DNA of 39,945 nt from NCBI GenBank assembly GCA_937902125.1, contig CALDIB010000023.1, positions 1 through 39,945 of the forward strand, written 5' to 3'. The notes below the pieces were generated by a model that was not told where the DNA came from, ran no database searches, and saw only the letters and a list, made by a program, of their open reading frames with translations. Every line of letters begins with the position of its first letter. The first letter of the stretch is position 1. The DNA is from an uncultured Treponema sp. Lineage in GTDB: Bacteria > Spirochaetota > Spirochaetia > Treponematales > Treponemataceae. A program made the position numbers and the translations under genes. This document shows, one piece after another, positions 31,542-39,045 of this stretch.

Positions 31542-32840
31542 CTACTTTTCCTTGTGCCTTCTGTCCAACTCGTCAAGAACATCCTTCCAAGAAACTTTTT
31601 CCTGATACATCAAGACGCTGACAAAGTAAAGCAAGTCGGCCGCTTCCCAAACCGCCTCTTCCCGGTTGGGAGCCTCGCACAACTCTCCGGCTTCTTCCAT
31701 GACTTTTTCCCGAACCCGCTTCGCGTCAAGTGTCGCCGTGTAAGAGCCAGGCTTGGGATTGGCGAAGCGTTCCGAAATCGTGGCATACAAGCGCTCAAGG
31801 CTTGACTCTTCGTCGGCCTCCGAGCCAAAGCAAGAAAAGCTTCCTGTGTGGCAAACGCCTCCGTGGGGAACCACAGTGGCAAGGACGGTGTCGCGGTCGC
31901 AGTCAACCCGCAATTTTTTCACTTCCAAAAAGTGTCCGCTGGTTTCGCCTTTTGTCCAAAGAACGTTTCTTGTTCTGCTCCAAAAGGTAAGTTTTTTTGT
32001 GGCGAAGGTTTTTTCAAAGGCCTCGCGGTTGGAATAGCCCATCATCAAAACTTGGCCGTTGGCGCTTTGGGCTATTACGGGAACCATGCCCTTTGTTTTT
32101 TCCCAATCAAGGCATTCGATAAATGAATCTTTTAGCGAAACCTTGTTGGTGTAAAGCGCCATTCCAAGCTGAACGTCGCAGCCCAATTTTTCCAATTCCG
32201 AAATTTCTTGAACGCTGGAAACTCCTCCCGCCACCACAAGGCGGCAAGACACGGCTTCGCGAATTTCTTTGGCGGCCTTCATGTCAGTTCCCTGCATGCA
32301 GCCTTCTTTTTCAACGCAAGTCCAAAGCAATTCAGAGCAATACTCTTCGGCGGCTTTGGCCGCTTCAAACAGGGGAATCTGCAAAGTTTCAGTCCAACCC
32401 TTGACGGCAATTCTTCCGTTCACGCTGTCCACAGAAATTATCACCCGCTGTTTTCCAACAGCCTGGCATAGTTCTTTCAAAAAATCCACATTGAGAATGT
32501 CGCCGCCGCTTTTTGCGTTGGCGTTGAAGGCCGCGCTTCCCACAATAACTTTTTCGGCTCCAAGGCTGACAAGTTCCTTGGCCCGCTTTACGGAACGAAC
32601 TCCGCCGCCTGTTCTGACGTTTCCCTTTCGCAAAAGGCTTTTTAAAAGCGGCGTGTTGACGGTGTTGCCTTTAAGGTCAACATGGCCCATGGCCGCGTCA
32701 AGGTCGATGACGGCCACTTCGCCGTAAAAGTTGAAGTCGTCAATAAGCGCGTCGGCGTCGTCCCGCTGAAGTGCCAAATCTTTGCCGTTCTTAAGCTGAA
32801 CGACATGTCCGTCCTTTAAATCAATAGAAGAGATAACCAT
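31542..32840 (-). CDS. hisA-hisIE: HisA-HisI-HisE fusion protein (histidine biosynthesis)
   Basis: 432 residues joining three steps of histidine synthesis. Residues 1-240 are a HisA-type (beta/alpha)8 barrel, the ProFAR isomerase: SSIDLKDGHVVQL with the first catalytic Asp, RTGGGVRSVKRAKELVSLGAEKVIVGS, ISVDSVNG with the second catalytic Asp, and VAGGVSSVQEI. Residues about 243-345 are HisI, the phosphoribosyl-AMP cyclohydrolase (MVPVIAQSANGQVLMMGY, WTKGETSGH, DCDRDTVL, CHTGSFSCF). Residues about 350-430 are HisE, the phosphoribosyl-ATP pyrophosphatase (REKVMEEAGELCEA, WEAADLLYF). HisIE fusions are common; the added HisA is unusual. No other his gene is nearby. It starts two bases after the PAS gene stop, so translation is probably coupled. 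Confidence 0.93.
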   Translation of the reverse strand: MVISSIDLKDGHVVQLKNGKDLALQRDDADALIDDFNFYGEVAVIDLDAAMGHVDLKGNTVNTPLLKSLLRKGNVRTGGGVRSVKRAKELVSLGAEKVIVGSAAFNANAKSGGDILNVDFLKELCQAVGKQRVIISVDSVNGRIAVKGWTETLQIPLFEAAKAAEEYCSELLWTCVEKEGCMQGTDMKAAKEIREAVSCRLVVAGGVSSVQEISELEKLGCDVQLGMALYTNKVSLKDSFIECLDWEKTKGMVPVIAQSANGQVLMMGYSNREAFEKTFATKKLTFWSRTRNVLWTKGETSGHFLEVKKLRVDCDRDTVLATVVPHGGVCHTGSFSCFGSEADEESSLERLYATISERFANPKPGSYTATLDAKRVREKVMEEAGELCEAPNREEAVWEAADLLYFVSVLMYQEKVSWKDVLDELDRRHKEK

Positions 32841-32842
32841 AA

Positions 32843-33781
32843 TTACTTTTTTTCGTTCGCTTCGGCAAGAGCCTGCCTAAGACGAATTTCTTTTTCCTTT
32901 TCTTCCGTAATATTTTGAATGGCGCAAATCGCAAAGTCAATCTTGTTGTTTCTGTCTTTAGAGCCAACGATTAAATGGCAACGGCACCACATTCCAGTTT
33001 TGGTAAAAAAATCGTATGAAATCAAATTGGAATACGGCAGGCGCTTGTCGATGTCCCTAGGCTCTAAAAATTTCGCGTAGCCCTCGGCGTATTCAGGGGC
33101 GACCAAATTTTGAGACATCATCTGAACGCTTTGCCTTAAATCGCCGTTCACCTTCTCTATAAATTCCTTATAATCTTCTGGAGCCTCGATGATGTGAACC
33201 AATTCCGAATTAATGTCAATGGAAAATGAGATGAAGTAAATGTTTTTAAAGGCGCGCAAAATTGACATTTCCCGCTTGAGCCTGGCGTTTGTAATCGTAA
33301 GCTCCTCGCTCATCCGCTCCCGTTCGCTTATCAAGTCGGTGATGTCAGTGGTGGCCACAACCACATAGCGGACGTCTTCGCCGGCTTGCATTCTAACGGC
33401 TGTAAGGGCCATTCTAAACCAACGGTCAACGCCGTCAATCTTTCTGCAATAGTCAAATTCTTCCAAATGGCCGTCTGCCAAATTTTCTTTTAGCCATTCT
33501 TCGTCCAAATGCTTTTGCACCAAAGCGCGGTAAGGATCGTCTTTTTCAAACTTTGAAAGAAAAACTGGAACTGCGTCAACTATTTTTCCGTCGGCGGCCC
33601 AAAAGCCCGGCGTCGTTCTGGCAACGCTAAAGGCGTGATACTTGCCAGTCTTAAAGTCAAAAAGATATTCGCTTGAATGAAGCCGGTGGACGCCCTCTCG
33701 ATAGGCCTCATACAAATACAACTCGTCCAAATCTTCGTCGCCAATATCGGAGAAAGATTTTGTTTGATTCTCGTCGCTCAT
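32843..33781 (-). CDS. PAS-domain sensor protein without output domain
   Basis: 312-residue cytoplasmic protein with two PAS-type sensor domains: residues about 30-155 (YLFDFKTGKYHAFSV, ending in VVVATTDITDLISERERM) and about 175-300 (ending in FAICAIQNITEEKEKEI). Both end in the DIT or NIT motif and a coiled-coil linker that normally leads into a kinase or GGDEF domain. Here the protein stops at ALAEANEKK, and the histidine fusion gene begins immediately, so there is no output domain. It may act by binding a partner or be a truncated receptor. The promoter has perfect TTGACA and TATAAT boxes with leaderless spacing. Confidence 0.85.
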   Translation of the reverse strand: MSDENQTKSFSDIGDEDLDELYLYEAYREGVHRLHSSEYLFDFKTGKYHAFSVARTTPGFWAADGKIVDAVPVFLSKFEKDDPYRALVQKHLDEEWLKENLADGHLEEFDYCRKIDGVDRWFRMALTAVRMQAGEDVRYVVVATTDITDLISERERMSEELTITNARLKREMSILRAFKNIYFISFSIDINSELVHIIEAPEDYKEFIEKVNGDLRQSVQMMSQNLVAPEYAEGYAKFLEPRDIDKRLPYSNLISYDFFTKTGMWCRCHLIVGSKDRNNKIDFAICAIQNITEEKEKEIRLRQALAEANEKK

Positions 33782-33788
33782 AGACTTG

Positions 33789-33818
33789 ATTATACGCCGC
33801 GGCGCGGCGTTTTGTCAA
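33789..33818 (-). promoter_or_regulatory. PAS gene promoter, consensus and leaderless
   Basis: Minus strand TTGACA (33813-33818), 18-bp spacer and TATAAT (33789-33794), both perfect, then 7 nt to the ATG. The spacer is an alternating GC stretch with palindromic character (CGCCGCGGCG). Confidence 0.8.
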
Positions 33819-33891
33819 GAAAAGCGCCTGCTTACGCAATCCGTCTGCTTGTCATTTTGCCAAGGCCCGCCAACAAAACCTTCCCGGCCGC

Positions 33892-34608
33892 CTATTGCAG
33901 GCGCTTGATTATGGCCAGCATTATGGCTCCGCTCAAATGGGCGGCGGTTTCCTCGTTAAAGGTGTATGTCGTTTCCTCGTTGTCGTCGGCCATGTCGCTT
34001 AGGGTTCTAATAATCACAAAGGGAACGCCGCTTAAATGGCAGGCGTGGGCCACGGCCGCCCCTTCCATTTCGACGCAAAGGGGTCCGCAATTTTCTATTA
34101 TGCGAGATTTAAGCCCCTTGTCGGCCACAAACTGGTCGCCGGAGGCGACGCGGCCAACAGCAAGCTTATGTCCCTTGGCCTCAGGCAATGCGGGAAAAAT
34201 ATTTTGAATCGCCTCAAGCATTTTTTTGTCGGCCTCAAAGGAATAAATGTCCATTTGGGGAATCTGTCCAACCTTGTAGCCCCAAGCGCTGGCGTCCATG
34301 TCGTGATAGACCGCGTCGCTGGAAACCACAACGTCCAAAACTCCAAGGCCCTTTCCAACGGCGCCGGCGATTCCAGAATTGACGATAAAATCCGCGCCAA
34401 ATTGAATTATCATTCTTTGCGCGCAAAGGGCGGCGTTCACCTTGCCCACTCCGCTTCGAGCCAAAACTACTTGAAGGGAGCCAAGCCTTCCTTCGTAATA
34501 AATAGTTCCGCCGGCCTTTGTTTCCTTTATTTGTCCTTCCGCCTTGAGCGCGTCCAAAATGATTTTGTTCTCAACTTCCATCGCGCCGATAATTCCAAGT
34601 TTTTTCAT
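33892..34608 (-). CDS. mtnN: 5'-methylthioadenosine/S-adenosylhomocysteine nucleosidase
   Basis: 238-residue enzyme that cleaves adenine from MTA and SAH, clearing methyltransferase by-products and feeding methionine salvage. Catalytic and binding residues are recognisable: IGAMEVE with Glu11, SGIAGAVG, VEMEGAAVAHAC, and the catalytic Asp in IRTLSDMAD. Length is normal. It has a clear AAGGAG ribosome site. The upstream gap carries a duplicate of that ribosome-site region about 108 bp away (34614 and 34722 regions). Confidence 0.96.
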   Translation of the reverse strand: MKKLGIIGAMEVENKIILDALKAEGQIKETKAGGTIYYEGRLGSLQVVLARSGVGKVNAALCAQRMIIQFGADFIVNSGIAGAVGKGLGVLDVVVSSDAVYHDMDASAWGYKVGQIPQMDIYSFEADKKMLEAIQNIFPALPEAKGHKLAVGRVASGDQFVADKGLKSRIIENCGPLCVEMEGAAVAHACHLSGVPFVIIRTLSDMADDNEETTYTFNEETAAHLSGAIMLAIIKRLQ

Positions 34609-34762
34609 TTATATCTCCTTAAAAAAAAATTACGGATGTTTGAGCGAGCCATGGGAGCGCAAATGTTGCCGCTTATGCGGCCAGCAAAAACTCTTTGGCT
34701 TTGCGCAATTTTTTATTGCCGCTATCTCCTTACAAAAAAATACGGCAGGCAGCGCAAAGCCG

Positions 34763-36010
34763 CTACAAGCCAAATTCCGCCGAAACCTCGTCAACGGCCG
34801 CCTTCAAGTCTTCGTCGGAAATTTTTCCAGGGAAGGTGTCCAAAACCTTTTGGTAAAAGGCAACCGTCCGCTTTCCAAAAACTTCAAGGGAAAATCCCTT
34901 GGCAATTTTTTTGCTGCATTCGCCAAAGGCGGCGCGCTTTTTTTTGTCGGAGGCAAGCTCCAAAAAGTATTGGTCCATTTCCTCGTCGCTGTCGGCCATA
35001 TAGCCGTTCTTTCCTTCAAAAATCGTGTCGCTAAAACTTGTGTCCCGCCGCGCGATTATCGGAAGGCCTGAAATCAAGGCTTCCAAAATCGTCATGGAAT
35101 GCATCTCGGACAGGGAAGCCGTGATGAAAACGTCGCCCAATTGGTAGTAGGAGTGAACTTCCGTCCAAGGAACATAGCCCGTAAAAATAATTCTGTCGCT
35201 GACATCCCTGGACTTGCGCTCCAAGCGCTGGACAGCAAGTCCAGCCCCAACAAACAAAATTTTTATCTTGGAATTTTTTTGAATCACCCTCATGCAGATG
35301 TCAAGCAATTCCTCAACCCGCTTTTCTTCCACAACGCGGCCCAAAAACAAAAACACGATGTCGTCTTTTTTTATTCCCCACTGCTTTCGCACTTGCTCGG
35401 CTTCTTCTTTGGAAATGGAGCACTGCAAGAATGAATCTGAGTCAAGCGCGTTTGGAATTATCGCCGACGGCGTGTTGGGCAGCATGAAAGGCATTTTAAA
35501 ATAATCCCGCGCCTTTTGGGAAACGTTTATCAAGGCGTAGAATTTTTTGTAAAGCCGCTTGACAACTTTTCGGATGATTTTGACGGGAATCAACTTTCCG
35601 CCAAAAAGATAATACTTGTAAAAGTCTTCCCAAAGAGTGTGAGTGGTGGCGATTACAGGAATGCGCATTTTTTTTCCGGAAAGCTTCGCGGCGTGCGCCA
35701 CAAAAAATTCCGTGTGGGAATGAATTATTTGAACATTGTGCTTGGTTAAAAATTTCAGGATTTTCTTTTCGTGGGGAAAGCCGATGTATTGGTCTGGAAC
35801 GCCAAACCATTCACCGCGAACTGAACGGATGCGCAAAACGTTTTGGTCTTTTTCCCGATCCAAGATGGCTTTTTCCTCTTCCTTTGTGTTCACCGTGACG
35901 ACCACGACATGGTGGCCCATATCCTCCAAGATTTTTCGCAACTGGACCACAACGGTGACGATTCCGCTTTTTGTGGGAAGATAAGAGTCTGTAAAAAGCG
36001 CGATGTTCAT
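34763..36010 (-). CDS. GT4 glycosyltransferase, diacylglycerol glucosyltransferase-like
   Basis: 415-residue GT-B fold glycosyltransferase of family 4. N-terminal acceptor half: NIALFTDSYLPTKSGIVTVVVQL, HSHTEFFVAHAAK and TTHTLWEDFY. C-terminal donor half: FLFLGRVVEEKRVEELL, FTGYVPWTEVHSYYQLGDVFITASLSEMHSMTILEAL, with the EX7E motif. The N-terminal pattern matches enzymes that glucosylate diacylglycerol to make membrane glycolipids, plausible for a treponeme, though the acceptor is inferred. I start it at the ATG at 36008-36010; the open frame extends five codons upstream, but those cover the -10 box. Confidence 0.92.
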   Translation of the reverse strand: MNIALFTDSYLPTKSGIVTVVVQLRKILEDMGHHVVVVTVNTKEEEKAILDREKDQNVLRIRSVRGEWFGVPDQYIGFPHEKKILKFLTKHNVQIIHSHTEFFVAHAAKLSGKKMRIPVIATTHTLWEDFYKYYLFGGKLIPVKIIRKVVKRLYKKFYALINVSQKARDYFKMPFMLPNTPSAIIPNALDSDSFLQCSISKEEAEQVRKQWGIKKDDIVFLFLGRVVEEKRVEELLDICMRVIQKNSKIKILFVGAGLAVQRLERKSRDVSDRIIFTGYVPWTEVHSYYQLGDVFITASLSEMHSMTILEALISGLPIIARRDTSFSDTIFEGKNGYMADSDEEMDQYFLELASDKKKRAAFGECSKKIAKGFSLEVFGKRTVAFYQKVLDTFPGKISDEDLKAAVDEVSAEFGL

Positions 36011-36016
36011 AGAACG

Positions 36017-36022
36017 ATTATA
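36017..36022 (-). promoter_or_regulatory. -10 box of the glycosyltransferase gene, leaderless spacing
   Basis: Perfect TATAAT on the minus strand ending 6 nt before the ATG. No convincing -35 box and no Shine-Dalgarno. Confidence 0.5.
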
Positions 36023-36055
36023 CAACAGTTTCCGCTCTTTTGCTAGTGGCGCCTT

Positions 36056-37528
36056 TCAATCCATCCGTCCGTCGCGTTTCATGGAAAATTTGTCCATAGG
36101 ATAGCTCTTCAAGTTTTCCAAAACTTTTCGCTGGTCGGCGTTTTTAAGAAGGCTTTCCCGGGCGCGGGAGATTTCGGCCTCAGTCTTGTGGCGGGAAGGG
36201 CCTCCAACGCAACCGCCGGGGCAAATCATTCCTTCTATAAAGTCCTCTTTTAAGATTCCGGCCTTTAGTTGGGCCAGCGCCTTCTTGCATTCATCTCCTC
36301 CCGCGCATCGCAAAAGCTGGACGCTTTCAACATCCTCGCCCCGCTCCTTCATGCATTCCAACACGGCGTTGGCCACTCCTCCGCTGGATGCGAATTTCTT
36401 TCCCCAAATGGAAGCCTCTTGATAGCCGTCGTCAACTTGCTCAAAGTCAAGGTCTTTTGACCTCATCATGGCGCGAAGCTCTCCGTAAGTCATAACATAA
36501 TCGGCGTTGTCGGGAATGGACTTGTCAGAGGCCTCGGACTTTTTCGCTATGCAAGGGCCGATAAAGACCGTCACGCAGCCGGGCCTAGTATATTTTAAAT
36601 AACGTGAAACTGCGCACATGGGAGAAACTGTCTCCGACTTGTTCTTTTGATACTGTTCGGGATAATTTTGCCTTAGCAAATTGATGAAGGCCGGACAGCA
36701 GGAAGTTGTCATCTTGCGGCCCTGGGCGCGGGCCTCCGACCATTCCTTGGACTCAAAGGCCGCGGTCATGTCTCCGCCAAGACCAACTTCTACCATGTCG
36801 GAAAAGCCCAGCTTTAACAAAGTTCTTTTTATTGAGGCCATGTTCACCTTGTCTCCAAACTGGCCTTCCGTGGCGGGAGCGCACATGGCAACAACTTCTT
36901 TTCCTGCCAATATCTGCTGAATGATGTCGGCCAAATAAGTCTTGGAGCCGATGGCGCCAAAGGGACAGTTGTGAATGCAGTGGCCGCATTGGACGCATTT
37001 TTCTTCGTTGATTTTGCAGTAGCCCCATTCGTCGTAGGTGATGGCGCCCACGGGGCAGGCCTTTTTGCAGGGCCGCTCCAAGTGGACGATGGCGCCGTAA
37101 GGACAGGCTTTGGCGCAAAGTCCGCACTCCTTGCATTTGGCGGAATCGATGTGCATCCTGACTTCGCCGGGCGCGATGGCGTTAAAATGGCAGGCGCTGA
37201 GACAGGGCCGGCCCATGCAAAAGCGGCAGTTGTCGGTAACGGAATAGGCTGAAATCGGGCAGTCGTCGCAAGCCGCGTTTATAACTTGAACCACATTTTG
37301 CGAAGGAGGCATGTCGGAAGGACATTCCGCGCAGGCAAGTCGGATTCGCTGGCGGACAATTTCCCGCTCCTTGTAAACGCAACAGTATTCCGACTTGGGG
37401 CCGGGAACCATTTTATAAACCAGCTTGTCCTTTTCCCGCTCGTCAAGCTTTCCTTCCCAAGCAAGACGGCAAACTTCTTCCATTATTTTATGCTTGAACC
37501 ATACAATTCCAGTGTCGTTTGTAACCAT
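36056..37528 (-). CDS. [FeFe] hydrogenase, group B-type, monomeric
   Basis: 490-residue iron-only hydrogenase. The N-terminal 200 residues carry cysteine-rich iron-sulfur sites, including two 4Fe-4S ferredoxin motifs (CKECGLCAKACPYGAI at 132-147 and CVQCGHCIHNCPFGAI at 178-193) and extra cysteines upstream (CDDCPIS, CRFCMGRPCLSAC). The H-cluster motifs are L1 TSCCPAF (275-281), L2 IGPCIAKKSE (323-332) and L3 ICPGGCVGGP. The L1 ending in AF and the PCIAKK form of L2 fit group B enzymes, common in anaerobic fermenters and of uncertain direction, rather than group A. Maturation genes are not in the window. The start lacks a ribosome site but has a promoter 6 nt upstream. Confidence 0.93.
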   Translation of the reverse strand: MVTNDTGIVWFKHKIMEEVCRLAWEGKLDEREKDKLVYKMVPGPKSEYCCVYKEREIVRQRIRLACAECPSDMPPSQNVVQVINAACDDCPISAYSVTDNCRFCMGRPCLSACHFNAIAPGEVRMHIDSAKCKECGLCAKACPYGAIVHLERPCKKACPVGAITYDEWGYCKINEEKCVQCGHCIHNCPFGAIGSKTYLADIIQQILAGKEVVAMCAPATEGQFGDKVNMASIKRTLLKLGFSDMVEVGLGGDMTAAFESKEWSEARAQGRKMTTSCCPAFINLLRQNYPEQYQKNKSETVSPMCAVSRYLKYTRPGCVTVFIGPCIAKKSEASDKSIPDNADYVMTYGELRAMMRSKDLDFEQVDDGYQEASIWGKKFASSGGVANAVLECMKERGEDVESVQLLRCAGGDECKKALAQLKAGILKEDFIEGMICPGGCVGGPSRHKTEAEISRARESLLKNADQRKVLENLKSYPMDKFSMKRDGRMD

Positions 37529-37534
37529 GCCCCA

Positions 37535-37563
37535 ATTTTAGCGCATTTTTCGGAACAAAGCAA
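37535..37563 (-). promoter_or_regulatory. Hydrogenase promoter, leaderless spacing
   Basis: Minus strand TTGCTT (37558-37563), 17-bp spacer and TAAAAT (37535-37540), then 6 nt to the ATG. No Shine-Dalgarno. Confidence 0.5.
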
Positions 37564-37603
37564 ATGCAATCAAAAAGACTCGAAAAGCGGGAAAAAAATC
37601 CGC

Positions 37604-37625
37604 GCGCCGCGTTTTTTTGCGGCGC
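37604..37625. repeat. GC-rich hairpin upstream of the hydrogenase gene
   Basis: Perfect 7-bp stem GCGCCGC/GCGGCGC with a GTTTTTTT loop. It lies in the 305-bp non-coding gap (37529-37833), which otherwise holds the hydrogenase promoter and repeat copy A. Confidence 0.6.
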
Positions 37626-37689
37626 TCATAATATTTGTCCATAACAGCTTGCGGCTTCTGTTCCCTTTATGATTTTTGATCCTGAATCT

Positions 37690-37768
37690 ATGCCCTGTTC
37701 CTACAAATTGGCATTTGTAGGAATAAAGACTAGCGTTTTCAGACTGGGTGAAAACGCTAGATGTGGGG
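37690..37768 (+). repeat. Double-hairpin repeat, copy A
   Basis: About 79 bp containing two stems: TTCCTACAAAT with ATTTGTAGGAA (4-nt loop) and CTAGCGTTTTCA with TGAAAACGCTAG. Copy B at 39046-39125 is about 90% identical in the same orientation. It runs into a tract of ten G residues (37765-37774) where copy B has four. Confidence 0.9.
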
Positions 37769-37833
37769 GGGGGGATATATGATTAGGTTAACTAAACTAG
37801 TTTTATATCCTAAAAGACGAATCATATTGATAT

Positions 37834-38256
37834 TTAGTTTTTCTTCAATGCTAAGTTTTCAGTGTCTCCATAGAATCGTGCATAGTTTTTCCCGCTTTCT
37901 GAAAAATTCTCACAATCTAAATATAATTCTATAGAGTCTCCAATAAACTTAATATTTCCATACACCTCATTACCCCAATTATCAATTGAATTGAAGTTAT
38001 AAATGCTTTCGCCTTTTAATATTTGAATCTCAATTTGCAGAACTTGCGGAAACGGATCTATAGTTTTGGAAATAGTTAATCGCATTGTATTTTCATCAAT
38101 ATCTTTTACGAAAACCGTTGTTTCTATTTTTCCAATAACCGTTTTTCCATTAGTTATATCCGTAGATGCAATATATTTTTTTTCTGTATTTGCATAACAC
38201 CCAAAGCATAGTAAAAATCCCATAATAATAAATGATAACCTAATTCTTTTATTCAT
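37834..38256 (-). CDS. Small lipoprotein, likely immunity protein
   Basis: 140 residues with a lipoprotein signal peptide (MNKRIRLSFIIMGFLLCFGC, Cys20) and a small beta-rich mature domain; no family recognised. Its start codon is 5 bp downstream of the stop of the Rhs-tip toxin gene, the usual toxin-then-immunity order. A lipid-anchored periplasmic location is what would be needed to block a peptidoglycan-cleaving toxin, so immunity is inferred from position and predicted location. The gene is strongly AT-rich compared with the window. No convincing Shine-Dalgarno was picked out. Confidence 0.78.
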   Translation of the reverse strand: MNKRIRLSFIIMGFLLCFGCYANTEKKYIASTDITNGKTVIGKIETTVFVKDIDENTMRLTISKTIDPFPQVLQIEIQILKGESIYNFNSIDNWGNEVYGNIKFIGDSIELYLDCENFSESGKNYARFYGDTENLALKKN

Positions 38257-38261
38257 TACTG

Positions 38262-38897
38262 CTATTCCTTATTAGTATCTTTTAACTGTTTTAATAATAC
38301 TGCCTCATCATTCCTACGGTTTTTATATGCTGTTTTTCCCATCTCTTCTAGAGCACTGGCAGCTCCGGAATAATTTCCTTCCTTAATCTTTTTCATAACA
38401 TCAGAAGGTATCCCGCTATTTTGTCCAAATTGATATCCTAAATCAAATAAAACCGTTTGTGCTTGATCTGGCAAATCATCCCATTTTCCACTAGTTGAGT
38501 TTTCATATTGTTTTTTTATTGATGGCAACATTTGAGCCATTACACATTCATCTACCGTGGCAGCCTGTTCCGACGTTATACTTAATGGATGTTCTTTTAA
38601 ATATGTTTTTGCATCCTCTTTTTGTTTACCCAAATATGGGGTGAATAAATCTTTGAGCGTTTTATTTGTATCTCCTGAACCAAATATTCGATTTAAGTCA
38701 TAAGAGTTTTGTTGACCTAAATCAAAACCACTTGCAATTGTAACTCCACTTTTTCCAATTACAGTTCCATCTTTTTTTTGAGGAACATAACCATTTAAAA
38801 CTGCTGCTCCTTCATGGTTTCTAATAAAAGCATAATCTACAGCTAATCCTGTAGGGTCTATATAGCGTACTGGATTATTGGCCGCGTAGTGATACAA
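38262..38897 (-). CDS. Orphan Rhs C-terminal tip with pesticin/lysozyme-like toxin domain
   Basis: 211 residues. The first 18 (YHYAANNPVRYIDPTGL) are the end of an Rhs core, and in-frame codons before the TTG (T-N-G-N) extend that match until a TAG stop, so the rest of the Rhs shell is absent. Residues about 22-200 resemble the pesticin/T4-lysozyme fold (muramidase): Glu29 in RNHEGA, Thr53 in GVTIASG and Asp59 in FDLGQ. Spacings of 24 and 6 nearly equal those of the pesticin catalytic residues (Glu178, Thr201, Asp207, from memory). A promoter-like site and an AAAGGAGG lie upstream but are poorly placed for this start, so it may be a silent displaced tip. Confidence 0.8.
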   Translation of the reverse strand: MYHYAANNPVRYIDPTGLAVDYAFIRNHEGAAVLNGYVPQKKDGTVIGKSGVTIASGFDLGQQNSYDLNRIFGSGDTNKTLKDLFTPYLGKQKEDAKTYLKEHPLSITSEQAATVDECVMAQMLPSIKKQYENSTSGKWDDLPDQAQTVLFDLGYQFGQNSGIPSDVMKKIKEGNYSGAASALEEMGKTAYKNRRNDEAVLLKQLKDTNKE

Positions 38898-38944
38898 ATT
38901 ACCATTTGTCTAACTAAACGCCCTTTTCAGCCTCCTTTGGCTTT

Positions 38945-38953
38945 ATTATACCA
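38945..38953 (-). promoter_or_regulatory. Extended -10 upstream of the Rhs tip
   Basis: Minus strand TGGTATAAT, identical to the acyltransferase promoter. It is followed by AAAGGAGG about 35 nt before the TTG start and by a short AGCC/GGCT hairpin. Confidence 0.5.
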
Positions 38954-38986
38954 CGGAAAAACAGAAATTCTGTGTTTTGTTTTTTA

Positions 38987-39032
38987 AATTTCGGAAGAAT
39001 TCTGATTTTTAAGCAGGAATTCTTCCGAAATT
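38987..39032. repeat. 16-bp perfect hairpin upstream of the Rhs tip
   Basis: Arms 38987-39002 (AATTTCGGAAGAATTC) and 39017-39032, 14-nt loop. It lies between the Rhs-tip promoter and repeat copy B. Confidence 0.85.
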
Positions 39033-39045
39033 CTGGGCCCGTTTT

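Noticed and set aside
32843..32860. Frameshift in the A-run joining the PAS gene to the next gene
   Set aside because: The downstream gene encodes a complete HisA barrel from its own ATG, so a fusion through slippage would not restore a PAS output domain.
34036..35034. 332-codon plus-strand open frame
   Set aside because: Antisense to mtnN and the glycosyltransferase, both with clear motifs; composition is that of a shadow frame.
37529..37833. A small gene in the gap between the hydrogenase and the lipoprotein
   Set aside because: No frame with a ribosome site and plausible composition; the gap is accounted for by a promoter, a hairpin and repeat copy A.
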